Below, piece by piece: positions 1 through 8,646 of a DNA stretch of 64,000 nucleotides (positions are counted from its first letter, which is position 1; the number at the start of each line of letters is the position of its first letter). The stretch is taken from positions 1 to 64,000 of the forward strand of contig JAFUXG010000005.1 of assembly GCA_017470935.1 (NCBI GenBank). The letters are read 5' to 3'. Position numbers and translations under genes: made by a program. The stretch is from Lachnospiraceae bacterium (GTDB taxonomy: Bacteria; Bacillota; Clostridia; Lachnospirales; Lachnospiraceae). The notes below the pieces were generated by a model. The model had not been told where the DNA came from and did no database searches. It saw only the letters and a list, made by a program, of their open reading frames with translations.

Positions 1-138
1 TAAGCACCTTGCCACGGACAGTACCAAAGTCTATCCGGGACATCTAGAAGTTCTTATCCCGTCCAATCCGCCACCTGACCTGAGGGTATCTGTGCAAGGC
101 AGACGGCGTACGGTTTCAAAATTTAACTAAACAGTAAT
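1..138. repeat. Partial copy of dispersed foldback element, right arm
   Basis: Positions 4-134 are identical over 131 bases to 62635-62765. The copy ends in the terminal motif CTAAACAGTAAT and touches the tyrS stop codon at 139-141. Only the right arm is inside the window; the rest lies to the left of base 1. The first bases (TAA before GCACCTTGCC) differ from the other copy and match that copy's centre read in reverse complement, so the central loop may be inverted here. No open reading frame is seen in it. It may work as an RNA hairpin behind tyrS or be a non-autonomous mobile element; neither is proven. Confidence 0.75.
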
Positions 139-1362
139 TTACTCAAAAATAATCTTACGGAAGTTCTTCTTGCCCCTCTTGATTATGAAATCAGAGGCGA
201 ATGCGTCCTTCTCATAGAAGGTAACCGGCTCTGTAACCTTCTCCTCATTGACGGTTACTCCGCCCTGCTGTACGTTACGTCTTCCCTCAGCCTTGGATGT
301 AACAAGCTCAGCCTTAACGAGAATGTCAAGAATACCGATCTTGCCCTCATCATTGAAATCTGCATCAGTCAAGGTCGTTGTTGGCATATTCTCAGCATTG
401 CCGCCTGAGAACAAGGCTCTTGCACTCTCCTGTGCCTTAGAAGCCTCCTCCTCACCGTGTACAAGCTTTGTAAGCTCAAATGCAAGGATTTCCTTAGCTT
501 CATTGAGCTGGCTGCCCTCCCATGAATCCATCTTTTCGATCTCCTCAAGAGGAAGAAATGTAAGCATACGGATACATTTAAGTACATCAGCATCATCAAC
601 ATTTCTCCAATACTGATAGAACTCAAAGGGACTGGTCTTGTCAGGGTCAAGCCATACTGCACCAGACTGGGTCTTTCCCATCTTCTTGCCCTCTGAATTA
701 AGAAGGAGGGTTATCGTCATGGCATAAGCATCCTTGCCAAGCTTTCTTCTAATAAGCTCAGTACCGCCAAGCATATTGCTCCACTGGTCATCTCCGCCAA
801 ACTGCATATTACAGCCATACTTCTGGTATAGGCAATAGAAATCATAGCTCTGCATTATCATATAGTTGAACTCAAGGAATGAAAGTCCCTTCTCCATTCT
901 CTGCTTGTAGCACTCTGCACGGAGCATGTTGTTAACAGAAAAGCATGCACCAACCTCGCGGAGCATCTCAATATAATTAAGGTTCATAAGCCAATCGGCA
1001 TTATTGACCATCAATGCCTTGTCATCAGAGAAATCAATGAACTTGCTCATCTGCTCCTTAAAGCAATCGCAGTTATGCTGAATGGTCTCAGGTGTAAGCA
1101 TCTGCCTCATATCAGTACGTCCTGAAGGATCACCGATCATTCCCGTACCACCGCCAATAAGAGCAATTGGCTTATTACCTGCCATCTGTAATCTCTTCAT
1201 AAGGCACAGCGCCATGAAATGTCCTACATGAAGACTGTCCGCCGTAGGATCAAAGCCTATATAAAATGTCGCCTTACCGTTATTAATTAATTCTTTTATC
1301 TCTTCCTCATCTGTAACCTGCGCTATAAGACCGCGCGCAACTAACTCGTCATAAACTGTCAT
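139..1362 (-). CDS. tyrS: Tyrosyl-tRNA synthetase
   Basis: Cytoplasmic class I aminoacyl-tRNA synthetase that charges tRNA-Tyr with tyrosine. The 407-residue length is normal for the bacterial TyrS family. The HIGH-type signature is HVGH at residues 45-48 and the KMSKS-type loop is KMGKT at 227-231. The tyrosine-pocket block [10 protein letters not shown] sits near 187-196, and an S4-like RNA-binding domain fills the last 65 residues. The start ATG is preceded by AGGAAAGG. It follows the AICAR transformylase gene by 71 bases. That gap holds no T-box leader, which is notable because many Firmicute tyrS genes have one. The stop codon abuts the repeat at 1-138. Confidence 0.97.
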   Translation of the reverse strand: MTVYDELVARGLIAQVTDEEEIKELINNGKATFYIGFDPTADSLHVGHFMALCLMKRLQMAGNKPIALIGGGTGMIGDPSGRTDMRQMLTPETIQHNCDCFKEQMSKFIDFSDDKALMVNNADWLMNLNYIEMLREVGACFSVNNMLRAECYKQRMEKGLSFLEFNYMIMQSYDFYCLYQKYGCNMQFGGDDQWSNMLGGTELIRRKLGKDAYAMTITLLLNSEGKKMGKTQSGAVWLDPDKTSPFEFYQYWRNVDDADVLKCIRMLTFLPLEEIEKMDSWEGSQLNEAKEILAFELTKLVHGEEEASKAQESARALFSGGNAENMPTTTLTDADFNDEGKIGILDILVKAELVTSKAEGRRNVQQGGVTVNEEKVTEPVTFYEKDAFASDFIIKRGKKNFRKIIFE

Positions 1363-1433
1363 GATATATTTCCTTTCCTATGTTGATAATCTGTTGCTTG
1401 TACATAACCTGATACAGGTGACTAAACAACAAA

Positions 1434-2612
1434 TTAATGATGGAACAATCTAATCTTTGTAAAGCACATAGCCATACCATACTTATTGCATGTCTCAATA
1501 ACATTATCATCCCTTATAGAGCCTCCCGGCTGGGCAATATACTTAACACCGCTTCTGTGGGCTCTCTCGATATTGTCTCCAAATGGGAAGAATGCATCTG
1601 ATCCAAGGGATACATCGGTAAGTGTATCAAGCCATGCACGCTTCTCTTCCCTTGTGAAAACCTCAGGCTTCTCAGTGAAGAAATTCTCCCATGTACCGTC
1701 AGCAAGAACATCCATATAATCATCACTCATATATACATCAATGGTGTTATCTCTGTCAGCACGTCCAATATTATCCTTAAATGGCAGGTTAAGCACCTTA
1801 GGATTCTGACGGAGATACCAGTTGTCAGCCTTGCCTCCTGCAAGTCTTGTACAATGGATTCTCGACTGCTGTCCTGCACCTATGCCTATTGCCTGTCCGC
1901 CCTTTGCATAGCATACTGAATTGGACTGGGTGTATTTGAGCGTTATCATAGCAATGGCAAGATCGATCTTGGCAGACTCTGGAATCTCCTTGCTGTCGGT
2001 AACAACGTCAGCAAATAACTCGTCATTGATAACAAGCTCATTTCTGCCCTGCTCAAAGGTCACACCGAATACATCCTTCTGCTCAATCTCAGTCGGAACA
2101 TAATTCTCGTCTATCTTGATAATACAATAATTACCCTTTTTCTTAGCCTTTAATATCTCAAGTGCCTCAGGCTCATACCCAGGCGCGATTATACCGTCTG
2201 ACACCTCGCGTTTTATAAGCTTTGCAGTAGACACATCACATACATCTGACAGGGAAATGAAGTCACCAAAGGATGACATTCTGTCAGCTCCTCTTGCCCT
2301 TGCATAAGCACTTGCAAGCGGTGTAAGCTCACCCATATCATCTACCCAGTATATTTTTCTCTCCACATCAGAAAGAGGAAGTCCAACAGCCGCACCTGCA
2401 GGGGATACATGCTTAAATGATGTTGCTGCAGGAAGACCGGTCGCCTTTTTAAGCTCCTTAACTAGCTGCCAGCCGTTAAATGCATCAAGCAGATTGATAT
2501 ATCCGGGCTTACCGCACAAAATCTCTATTGGAAGCTCCTTATCATCCTTCATAAAAACTCTTGATGGCTTCTGATTGGGATTACAGCCATACTTCAATAC
2601 AAATTCATTCAT
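1434..2612 (-). CDS. Stand-alone AICAR transformylase (C-terminal half of PurH)
   Basis: Transfers the formyl group of 10-formyl-THF to AICAR, giving FAICAR, the ninth step of purine synthesis. Residues from the N-terminus read as the AICARFT domain: a catalytic KH pair lies in FKHVSPAGAAVG, and GQQSRIHCTRLAGGKADNW resembles the substrate-binding block. The N-terminal MGS-like IMP cyclohydrolase domain of ordinary PurH is absent; the protein is 392 residues instead of about 510-530. The ATG at 2612 is chosen because AAGGAG lies six to seven bases upstream; a longer frame to 2648 lacks such a site. The neighbouring upstream gene encodes a PurO-type cyclohydrolase that can supply the missing step. 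Confidence 0.92.
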   Translation of the reverse strand: MNEFVLKYGCNPNQKPSRVFMKDDKELPIEILCGKPGYINLLDAFNGWQLVKELKKATGLPAATSFKHVSPAGAAVGLPLSDVERKIYWVDDMGELTPLASAYARARGADRMSSFGDFISLSDVCDVSTAKLIKREVSDGIIAPGYEPEALEILKAKKKGNYCIIKIDENYVPTEIEQKDVFGVTFEQGRNELVINDELFADVVTDSKEIPESAKIDLAIAMITLKYTQSNSVCYAKGGQAIGIGAGQQSRIHCTRLAGGKADNWYLRQNPKVLNLPFKDNIGRADRDNTIDVYMSDDYMDVLADGTWENFFTEKPEVFTREEKRAWLDTLTDVSLGSDAFFPFGDNIERAHRSGVKYIAQPGGSIRDDNVIETCNKYGMAMCFTKIRLFHH

Positions 2613-2764
2613 CGTTTTTCTCCTTTTTAATTCTATAAATTCCCTCATTTATAACAAATCCACTTATTGTTCCTAATATAATAATAACCTGTAGATAATC
2701 TTATTATTATCATCCATATAAATGAAACAGCAAACAAGAGAATCCAAATTATCAATACTATATT

Positions 2765-3478
2765 TTATATATTCTTATTAATTATTCTTGTTTCATACTT
2801 GCCTGTTTCAATATCGATATATCTTACAAACAATGAAACCTTATTATCCTCATTAAGATTATTCCATACAATATCCGCGAACTCGTTCATATCATTGGGA
2901 ATATCAATAAGTGTTGGCTCACCCTCGAAGCTTGGCAGGGGATTTCCGTCACCCATATATGTATGTATGAAATGTCCCTCGCCTGCAACCGGCTTCTCAT
3001 AAGCAAAGGTATAACGGTTGCATGCATCCGGATTACCGTTGTTGCTCTTAAGGATAGACATGGCATAATTATAATTGCCTGCTTCGATATGAAGAATGCC
3101 TGATATTCTAGGTGTATAGTTGGGAGCATCCGGCTCGAACTCTCTTGTGCGAAGTGCCTGCTCAAAGGTGAACTGCTTGTTCATAAGCTCATAAATGGTA
3201 TCTGTCTGATCTCCATTTGTGACGATTGTCTTATTGCCAAGAACTCTTACAGGCGCATATATTATAAGGCTTGGGTCTTCCAGCTTTGATGGATCATAAG
3301 CCTCGGTACGGATTCCCTCGCCTTCCTCTACAAAAATCCTGTTACGGCTGTTCTCACTTCTTCCCATAATAAAATAGGCAATAGCGGCATGTTTTCCATC
3401 CGGTGTCTTGCCTATTACGATTCCTCTACCTGGGTATGATGTAGAAGAAAGCTCCTTAGCTAATGATTGCATTTTCAT
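2765..3478 (-). CDS. purO: IMP cyclohydrolase, PurO-type
   Basis: Predicted to close the ring of FAICAR to give IMP, the last step of purine synthesis. The 237-residue sequence has the signature features I associate with the archaeal-type PurO family: YPGRGIVIG near the N-terminus and GRSENSRNR around residues 40-48. It shows no similarity to the MGS-like fold of bacterial PurH. GAGGAGG lies six bases before the ATG. It is followed after 116 bases by the transformylase that lacks a cyclohydrolase domain, which fits a split PurH pathway. Family assignment is from motif recognition and context. Confidence 0.85.
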   Translation of the reverse strand: MKMQSLAKELSSTSYPGRGIVIGKTPDGKHAAIAYFIMGRSENSRNRIFVEEGEGIRTEAYDPSKLEDPSLIIYAPVRVLGNKTIVTNGDQTDTIYELMNKQFTFEQALRTREFEPDAPNYTPRISGILHIEAGNYNYAMSILKSNNGNPDACNRYTFAYEKPVAGEGHFIHTYMGDGNPLPSFEGEPTLIDIPNDMNEFADIVWNNLNEDNKVSLFVRYIDIETGKYETRIINKNI

Positions 3479-3500
3479 AATACTCCTCCTCGTGTAATCT

Positions 3501-4145
3501 TTAATCCAAGGGATCTGATATCAACTCAGCAATTGTATGATAATCCATTCCCTTTGTCAACTTATGAGTACCGACACTAATTCTATTGGCATAACCATTT
3601 TCTATAAGATAATCATCAAATTTTGCTGCATCATCAATCAAGCCAAGTTTTTCCAGCTCCTGAGATACCGGATAAGAAGACATACCTCTTGTTATAGATA
3701 ATTCATAGGTTTTGTTGTCATCGGCAAATTTTGAAGAATTATTATCCTCTGTTGAAGCAGCCTCGGTAGTCTTTTCTATAGTTTCATTTTCTGTATTAGT
3801 ACCTGCATCAGTCTTTATATTTGCGCTATTCACTTCTGATGTGTTCTCAGTAGAATTCTCTGTGGAAGCTTCCGTATCATTTTTCTTTTCGGTAGTATTT
3901 TCAGATGTCATTGTAGACTCTGTTATATTATCACTTTTTTCAGCAGAAGTATTTTCTGTGGATTTATTGTCAATCAATTTATTAATTGGATCGTTAGCTT
4001 CCACCATTCCCAGTTCCTTTGCCCGTTCAATTATTTCATTGTCGGACAATCCGGAAGGTTTGCTATCATTATAAGCAACAAGAAAAATAATGGAAGCAAA
4101 AATAATCCCTATACCAATACCCCTCAAATAATATTTAAATTTCAT
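3501..4145 (-). CDS. Membrane-anchored MltG/YceG-like LysM domain protein without catalytic domain
   Basis: 214 residues. An N-terminal membrane segment spans about residues 8-25. A low-complexity Thr/Ser/Glu/Asn-rich linker follows from about 55 to 145. The last 65 residues resemble the LysM-like N-terminal domain of the endolytic transglycosylase MltG (pattern from SITRGMSSYPVSQELEKLGL to HKLTKGMDYHTIAELI). The transglycosylase domain, about 200 residues, is absent. It starts three bases after the swrB-like gene and ends the flagellar locus. A role at the cell wall, perhaps in peptidoglycan binding near the motor, is inference only. The linker composition suggests an extracytoplasmic spacer. 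Confidence 0.7.
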   Translation of the reverse strand: MKFKYYLRGIGIGIIFASIIFLVAYNDSKPSGLSDNEIIERAKELGMVEANDPINKLIDNKSTENTSAEKSDNITESTMTSENTTEKKNDTEASTENSTENTSEVNSANIKTDAGTNTENETIEKTTEAASTEDNNSSKFADDNKTYELSITRGMSSYPVSQELEKLGLIDDAAKFDDYLIENGYANRISVGTHKLTKGMDYHTIAELISDPLD

Positions 4146-4148
4146 ACT

Positions 4149-5009
4149 TTACGCTCCTTGGTATAAATCAATAACAAGCTTAACCTCACCTACACCTAAT
4201 CCAAGCTCTTTGGCAATATCAATTATTGAATGACCATTTTGATACATTTCAAGAATGATCTCATTAGCATTTGAATCATTTTTAAAATCATTCTCAAGCA
4301 CTTCGTCAAAATCAATGTCGGTCTTATCTATTTCATCAAAAATGTTATCTAATTCATCATCTAATGACTCTTCCCCAAAATCCTTCTCTTCAAGATTCTT
4401 TGAAGCATTTGCAGCATTCTGATCATTATCTGCAGGTATATTATTCATCTGTTCGTTGATCAACTGTTCATTATCAATATTATGATGAGCTTCAGCATTA
4501 ACGGTATGTCTGCTTGCATCCGCCATCTGGGTATTCCTGTCATTCGAAAGCTCAAAGGTACTTAGAAGCTTTTCATTCTCCATCCTGGCTTCAGATAATA
4601 TTTCCCTGGCCTCTTGCTTGGAAGCATCAACATCCTTAACAGTTTTCATAATCTCCTTCTGCTTATCATCAAGCATACTGTATAAAAACATTACCTCTTT
4701 GTGGTTTTTTTCAATATCCTCACATACAGCAACAGCATAATCGCCTAACGCCATTGTCTTCTCATTAGCCATATTAGATAAGGATTCATTAGTCTGATAT
4801 AGAATATCCTTAGCCTGATTAGCAATAACATCCTCTATTTTTCTTTTAATTATTTGTAATTCTCGCTCCGAAAATTCATAATTATCATCAACCGTCATAA
4901 GATCAAGCTTGACATTATCTTCATTTTTCGTAAGCTTTTCAGAAATGATAAAGCTTGCTATAACAAAAGCTATACCAAGCAAAATCATTACAACAACAGT
5001 AACTGTCAT
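4149..5009 (-). CDS. SwrB-like membrane protein (DUF6115 type) at end of fla/che operon
   Basis: 286 residues. One N-terminal membrane helix (about 3-21) is followed by a cytoplasmic coiled-coil region (about 45-150), an acidic Asn/Asp-rich stretch (about 160-245) and a C-terminal helix-turn-helix-like motif (about 248-285, with QNGHSIIDIAKELGLGVGEV). Membrane anchor plus C-terminal HTH-like motif, and position after sigD, match B. subtilis SwrB, which promotes flagellar export gate assembly. The long acidic middle makes it much larger than SwrB (about 167 residues). Orthology is inferred from layout and motif, not from alignment. ATG is preceded by AAGGAGAA. Confidence 0.7.
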   Translation of the reverse strand: MTVTVVVMILLGIAFVIASFIISEKLTKNEDNVKLDLMTVDDNYEFSERELQIIKRKIEDVIANQAKDILYQTNESLSNMANEKTMALGDYAVAVCEDIEKNHKEVMFLYSMLDDKQKEIMKTVKDVDASKQEAREILSEARMENEKLLSTFELSNDRNTQMADASRHTVNAEAHHNIDNEQLINEQMNNIPADNDQNAANASKNLEEKDFGEESLDDELDNIFDEIDKTDIDFDEVLENDFKNDSNANEIILEMYQNGHSIIDIAKELGLGVGEVKLVIDLYQGA

Positions 5010-5019
5010 GATATTCTCC

Positions 5020-5355
5020 TTATATCTGAAAATTTACTCTTGGGGGCTCCTTCTTCTTTTGAACAGCTTCTCCCTTTACATCAGATGCTTCATCCTGATT
5101 TTCATTCTGGTTCTTTTTTTTCTTCTTGGGGTTTCTATATGTTCCATTCCCCTCTTCCTTTGCATCATACTTATATTCAGTAAATGCATTGGCATCCTTC
5201 TGGACAACCGTTTCACTGTTATGCTGAATCTCCTTTGCAACCTCTGTTGCTGCATCTGTATTAGTATTAGCGATTTTCTGCTGCTCAACCTGCTTTTCAG
5301 TACCAACAGATTCAGTACGTGGCAAAATCATTTGCATGTCAATTGGACGAATCAT
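5020..5355 (-). CDS. Small conserved-looking flagellar-operon protein of unknown function
   Basis: 111 residues, soluble, no membrane segment. It begins MIRPIDMQMILPRTES, continues with a Gln/Asn/Glu-rich helical middle and has a Lys-rich stretch (residues about 77-84) before the C-terminus. I do not recognise a named domain. It lies between the fapA and swrB-like genes with short gaps (18 and 10 bases), a good ribosome site (GGAGGTGG) and the same strand, so it is very probably translated with the flagellar genes. A motor or export role is possible from context only. Confidence 0.7.
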   Translation of the reverse strand: MIRPIDMQMILPRTESVGTEKQVEQQKIANTNTDAATEVAKEIQHNSETVVQKDANAFTEYKYDAKEEGNGTYRNPKKKKKNQNENQDEASDVKGEAVQKKKEPPRVNFQI

Positions 5356-5373
5356 TCAACCACCTCCTACACA

Positions 5374-6975
5374 TTAAATAGGTGAGCTTACCACATCTGC
5401 GCCCTTAACCTTAAATTGACATCTGCTAAGGGGCTCCTTAATCGGATGTACCCTGTTAGAAATGAAAAGAGTTACTCCTGGAAATACTGTCTGGTTAACT
5501 ACAATCTTTCCATCCTTATTTTCTTCTATCTCCTGTTTAAGCTCCATGTATTCCTCAGACTCTGCATCCAGCTCCTCAGATAATATCTTAAGCTGCTCTC
5601 CAGCCTGCTTCGCCATAACCAGCTGATTAGGCAAAAGCTTAACACCGCTTGCCATTTTTTTCTTTAAGGTTTCAAGTGTCTGCTTGTTTTCTATCATAAG
5701 GTTTTGTTTTTCATTAATTGACTGGGTAAGCTCTTTGAATCTATCCATAACCTCAGGCTTAACCCCCACCTTAAGCTCTGTTACCGTGTTCATTTTATTA
5801 CCAAAAACGCTGGCCTCAATCTTCTTGCCAGCAGAAACACTTCCTCCAATTACAAAGCCCTTTCTGCCACTTACAATTACCGCTTCACCAGCTTCTATGT
5901 TTGAATGCAGACTAGAGCCTGTATTAACAATATTACCTGCTTTAACATTACTGCTTTCAATAAATTTGGTAACTATATCATTTCCTGCCTGGAGTACACC
6001 TTTACCCATTCCCTGTATTCCACGCTTAAGAACTATATTACCACCTGCAATAAGGGTAGCTCCCTCAACAACTCCCTGTACCTCTATATCACCAGAAGCC
6101 TCTACCTTAAAGCCTGAATGAACACTTCCGGCAATAACAACATTCCCATTATAACTTACATCTCCTGTGGATGGATTAACATCTGCCGGAACACTATAGG
6201 TATTAGATACAAATACCATATCTCCTTCCAGCTTTACATCACCATCAACCTCTGAGTAAATCTTTAATTTATCTTCTGAAAGCTTAATATTTTTGCCAAA
6301 TTTCAATACTGCTTTGTTGACATTAGAAGGAGCCAGCTTATTACCAAATATATCAAACCCTTCCTCTCCAGGCACCTCCGGTGTAAGCTCAGCAAGAAGC
6401 TCTCCCTGCTTTACAGAAACAAAAAGAGACAATTCATGGAAATCAACACTTCCATCCTCAAGAAGCTTAGGGGCAGCAGTTGGATTCGTATTGAAATGAT
6501 AAGTAATAAATGCATCCTTTCCCTGAACAACAGGCTTTCCCTTTGCTATAGGAATATCCCTGCAGAACTGCCTGCCCTTCATGTATGCTGCAATAATCTT
6601 CTCATTTATACCATAAGTAATATTAAATCTATCAAGCTCGCTGCGAATTTCTTTTTCTGACATAAACTGCCCATTTTTTGACGGTGGATAAAATCTTATT
6701 ATTGCTGTCATCTTATCCTCAGAAATTCTGACTGTGGCCTTCTCACCTACCTCACGAATAATATTCTTGGAAATCAGAATATCCGATTCCTTTTTATTAT
6801 TATTGATAGCATTATTAAGAGATACCTTATCATAATCCTTAATATCGCAGCTATCAAGGTAATCAGTAAGCTCCGAGAGAACAATCTGTTTACCATTATC
6901 CATAGGTGGATATAAATGCAGATAAACACCATCCTGTCGAATATCTAACTGAAAATATGCATTGGTATACTTCAT
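5374..6975 (-). CDS. fapA: FapA-family (DUF342) flagellar assembly protein A
   Basis: 533 residues from the ATG at 6975, chosen because AAGGGGGA lies just upstream; the frame extends to 7038 without a ribosome site. The middle (about 190-400) is a run of short beta-helix-like repeats with Gly/Val-rich turns typical of the DUF342/FapA family, followed by a coiled coil (about 415-490). FapA proteins affect flagellar assembly or polar targeting in other bacteria; the biochemical role is unclear. The gene follows sigD by 59 bases. Confidence 0.88.
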   Translation of the reverse strand: MKYTNAYFQLDIRQDGVYLHLYPPMDNGKQIVLSELTDYLDSCDIKDYDKVSLNNAINNNKKESDILISKNIIREVGEKATVRISEDKMTAIIRFYPPSKNGQFMSEKEIRSELDRFNITYGINEKIIAAYMKGRQFCRDIPIAKGKPVVQGKDAFITYHFNTNPTAAPKLLEDGSVDFHELSLFVSVKQGELLAELTPEVPGEEGFDIFGNKLAPSNVNKAVLKFGKNIKLSEDKLKIYSEVDGDVKLEGDMVFVSNTYSVPADVNPSTGDVSYNGNVVIAGSVHSGFKVEASGDIEVQGVVEGATLIAGGNIVLKRGIQGMGKGVLQAGNDIVTKFIESSNVKAGNIVNTGSSLHSNIEAGEAVIVSGRKGFVIGGSVSAGKKIEASVFGNKMNTVTELKVGVKPEVMDRFKELTQSINEKQNLMIENKQTLETLKKKMASGVKLLPNQLVMAKQAGEQLKILSEELDAESEEYMELKQEIEENKDGKIVVNQTVFPGVTLFISNRVHPIKEPLSRCQFKVKGADVVSSPI

Positions 6976-7034
6976 ATTATTCCCCCTTTTCGCAATTAAT
7001 TGAAAACTATCAAACATCCTTATATTAATCAAAA

Positions 7035-7799
7035 TCAACCCATTAGTAATTCGAAATAATTTCCTAAGTGCTTTTTCATCTTTTCAAGAGCCTTGGAGTG
7101 AAGCTGTGAAATTCGCGATTCGGAAACCTCTAAAACCTTGGCAACCTCTTTAAGTGTAAGGTCTTCATAGTAATATAGCAAAACAACCTTTTTCTCCTTC
7201 TCGGTTAAAAGCTCTAACGCATCCATTATCATTTTCTTAACTTCATCATTATCAATTGAAGCCTCCGGTTCAATATATGTAGTATTGCGAAATTCCTTAA
7301 CACTTCCATCTGTTCCCTGCTCCATAAATTCATCCAGTGAAGCGATATTGGATATATTGGTCTGGCCTTCCCAATTCCTGTATTCATCAACAGAAATACC
7401 TAATTTATCAGCTATATCCTGGTCAGTTATATTGACACCCTTCTCTTTCTCAAGAGAGACCATAGCAGCTTCGATCTGTTTCTGCTTCTGTCTCACTGAA
7501 CGGGGAATCCAGTCCATTTTCCTAATCTGATCAAGAATAGAACCTCTTATGCGTAAGCTGGCATAGGTTTCAAATTTAATATTTTTATCGAAATCAAATT
7601 TGTCAATAGCATCAATAAGCCCAAAAACTCCATAGCTTACAAGATCATCATATTCAACTGTATAACCCAGATACATATTAAGTCTTCCGGCAACAAGCTT
7701 AACTAAAGGAACATATTCAATAATAATCTGCTCCCGCAGCTTATCATCCTTGGTTCTATTATAATCCTCCCAAAGCTTAGCTCTTTTTGCTTCATCCAT
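7035..7799 (-). CDS. sigD: Flagellar sigma factor SigD/FliA (sigma-28)
   Basis: Sigma-70 family group 3 factor that directs RNA polymerase to late flagellar and chemotaxis promoters. 254 residues from ATG 7799, with TGGGGTG upstream. Region 2 includes YDDLVSYGVFGLIDAIDKFD; region 3 includes DWIPRSVRQKQKQI; region 4 at the C-terminus has DLTLKEVAKVLEVSESRISQ as its helix-turn-helix. The place after cheC-cheD matches B. subtilis. Its usual antagonist FlgM is not in this window. Confidence 0.96.
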   Translation of the reverse strand: MDEAKRAKLWEDYNRTKDDKLREQIIIEYVPLVKLVAGRLNMYLGYTVEYDDLVSYGVFGLIDAIDKFDFDKNIKFETYASLRIRGSILDQIRKMDWIPRSVRQKQKQIEAAMVSLEKEKGVNITDQDIADKLGISVDEYRNWEGQTNISNIASLDEFMEQGTDGSVKEFRNTTYIEPEASIDNDEVKKMIMDALELLTEKEKKVVLLYYYEDLTLKEVAKVLEVSESRISQLHSKALEKMKKHLGNYFELLMG

Positions 7800-7848
7800 T
7801 ATTACACCCCACATACAAAAGAATTAAAGTTATAATAACTTAATATTA

Positions 7849-8145
7849 TTAAAACTCCTCTTCAGCTACAGATTCAGGCTCATTCTCCACATCCACTTCA
7901 TCAACAGCCTCCTCTTCTTCAGTTTCATCCTTTTCATCATCAGAAGAACTATCATCTCTAGCTGCTTTTTCAATACCTCTTTGAAGAATTTCAACCATAA
8001 GCGTTCCAATAAAATAAAAAACAAGTATTACTACTAAAACAATTAGCAGGGAAACCGTAACCTCCCTGCCTGTTTTCATATTAATGATCAACGCAATCAG
8101 ACCGGCCAATAAAACTATAAATGATCTTAAATCCTGCAGTTTCAT
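7849..8145 (-). CDS. Small two-helix membrane protein with acidic tail, flagellar operon
   Basis: 98 residues from the ATG at 8145, preceded by AGGAG; the longer open frame to 8247 runs inside cheD and is rejected. Two hydrophobic segments (about residues 8-22 and 29-53) are followed by a strongly acidic tail rich in Glu, Asp and Ser. No named family recognised. It lies between cheD and sigD, where B. subtilis has no gene. A motor- or receptor-associated role is possible but unsupported beyond location. Confidence 0.7.
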   Translation of the reverse strand: MKLQDLRSFIVLLAGLIALIINMKTGREVTVSLLIVLVVILVFYFIGTLMVEILQRGIEKAARDDSSSDDEKDETEEEEAVDEVDVENEPESVAEEEF

Positions 8146-8155
8146 AAACCAACTC

Positions 8156-8641
8156 CTAAATTTGTTTATCAGGTTTTCCGGCACAACGTACCTGTAACAT
8201 CCTTGTGCTAAGATCAAAGCTAATTGTCCGCCCAAAATCAGCACCACAATCCTCAGATACTATTGGAATCTTATACTCCTTAAGCTTTTCCTTAACACAA
8301 TTAACATTCCTATCGCCCACTGTTCCAAGCTCAGACTTTCCGGAAAATTGAAACATCTTAGCTCCTCCAGCAATCTTTGCCTTCATGGATGCTCTGCGCA
8401 TTCCCTTTTTCTCCAAAGCCGCAACCATGTCCTCCACACCTGTGTCTGCGAACTTTGCACGATTCGAATTATTTTTTATCTCCTTGCTAGATGGCAACAT
8501 TATATGAAGCATTCCACAAAATGAATCATTTAATGTATAAATAACAACTCCTACACACGATCCCAACCCAATAGTAGTAATCGTATCAGGCGCATTGCAT
8601 AATTTCCAATCAGCAATACCAACCTTAATTATCTCAGCCAT
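8156..8641 (-). CDS. cheD: Chemoreceptor glutamine deamidase CheD
   Basis: Deamidates glutamines in chemoreceptors and binds CheC. The catalytic triad of the family is visible: Cys29 in GLGSCVG, His46 in GMLHIMLP and Thr67 in FADTG; KIAGGAKMF is the conserved block after it. 161 residues from ATG 8641; a GTG at 8653 overlapping cheC is an alternative, but AGGTG sits nine bases before the ATG. It is next to cheC, as expected for the CheC-CheD adaptation pair. Confidence 0.95.
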   Translation of the reverse strand: MAEIIKVGIADWKLCNAPDTITTIGLGSCVGVVIYTLNDSFCGMLHIMLPSSKEIKNNSNRAKFADTGVEDMVAALEKKGMRRASMKAKIAGGAKMFQFSGKSELGTVGDRNVNCVKEKLKEYKIPIVSEDCGADFGRTISFDLSTRMLQVRCAGKPDKQI

Positions 8642-8646
8642 TTCTA

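Noticed and set aside
1363-1433. Possible T-box leader for tyrS
   Set aside because: The gap is only 71 bases, with no T-box sequence, specifier loop or antiterminator.
7849-8247. 132-residue version of the small membrane protein
   Set aside because: The first 34 residues come from reading inside cheD in another frame; AGGAG places the start at 8145.
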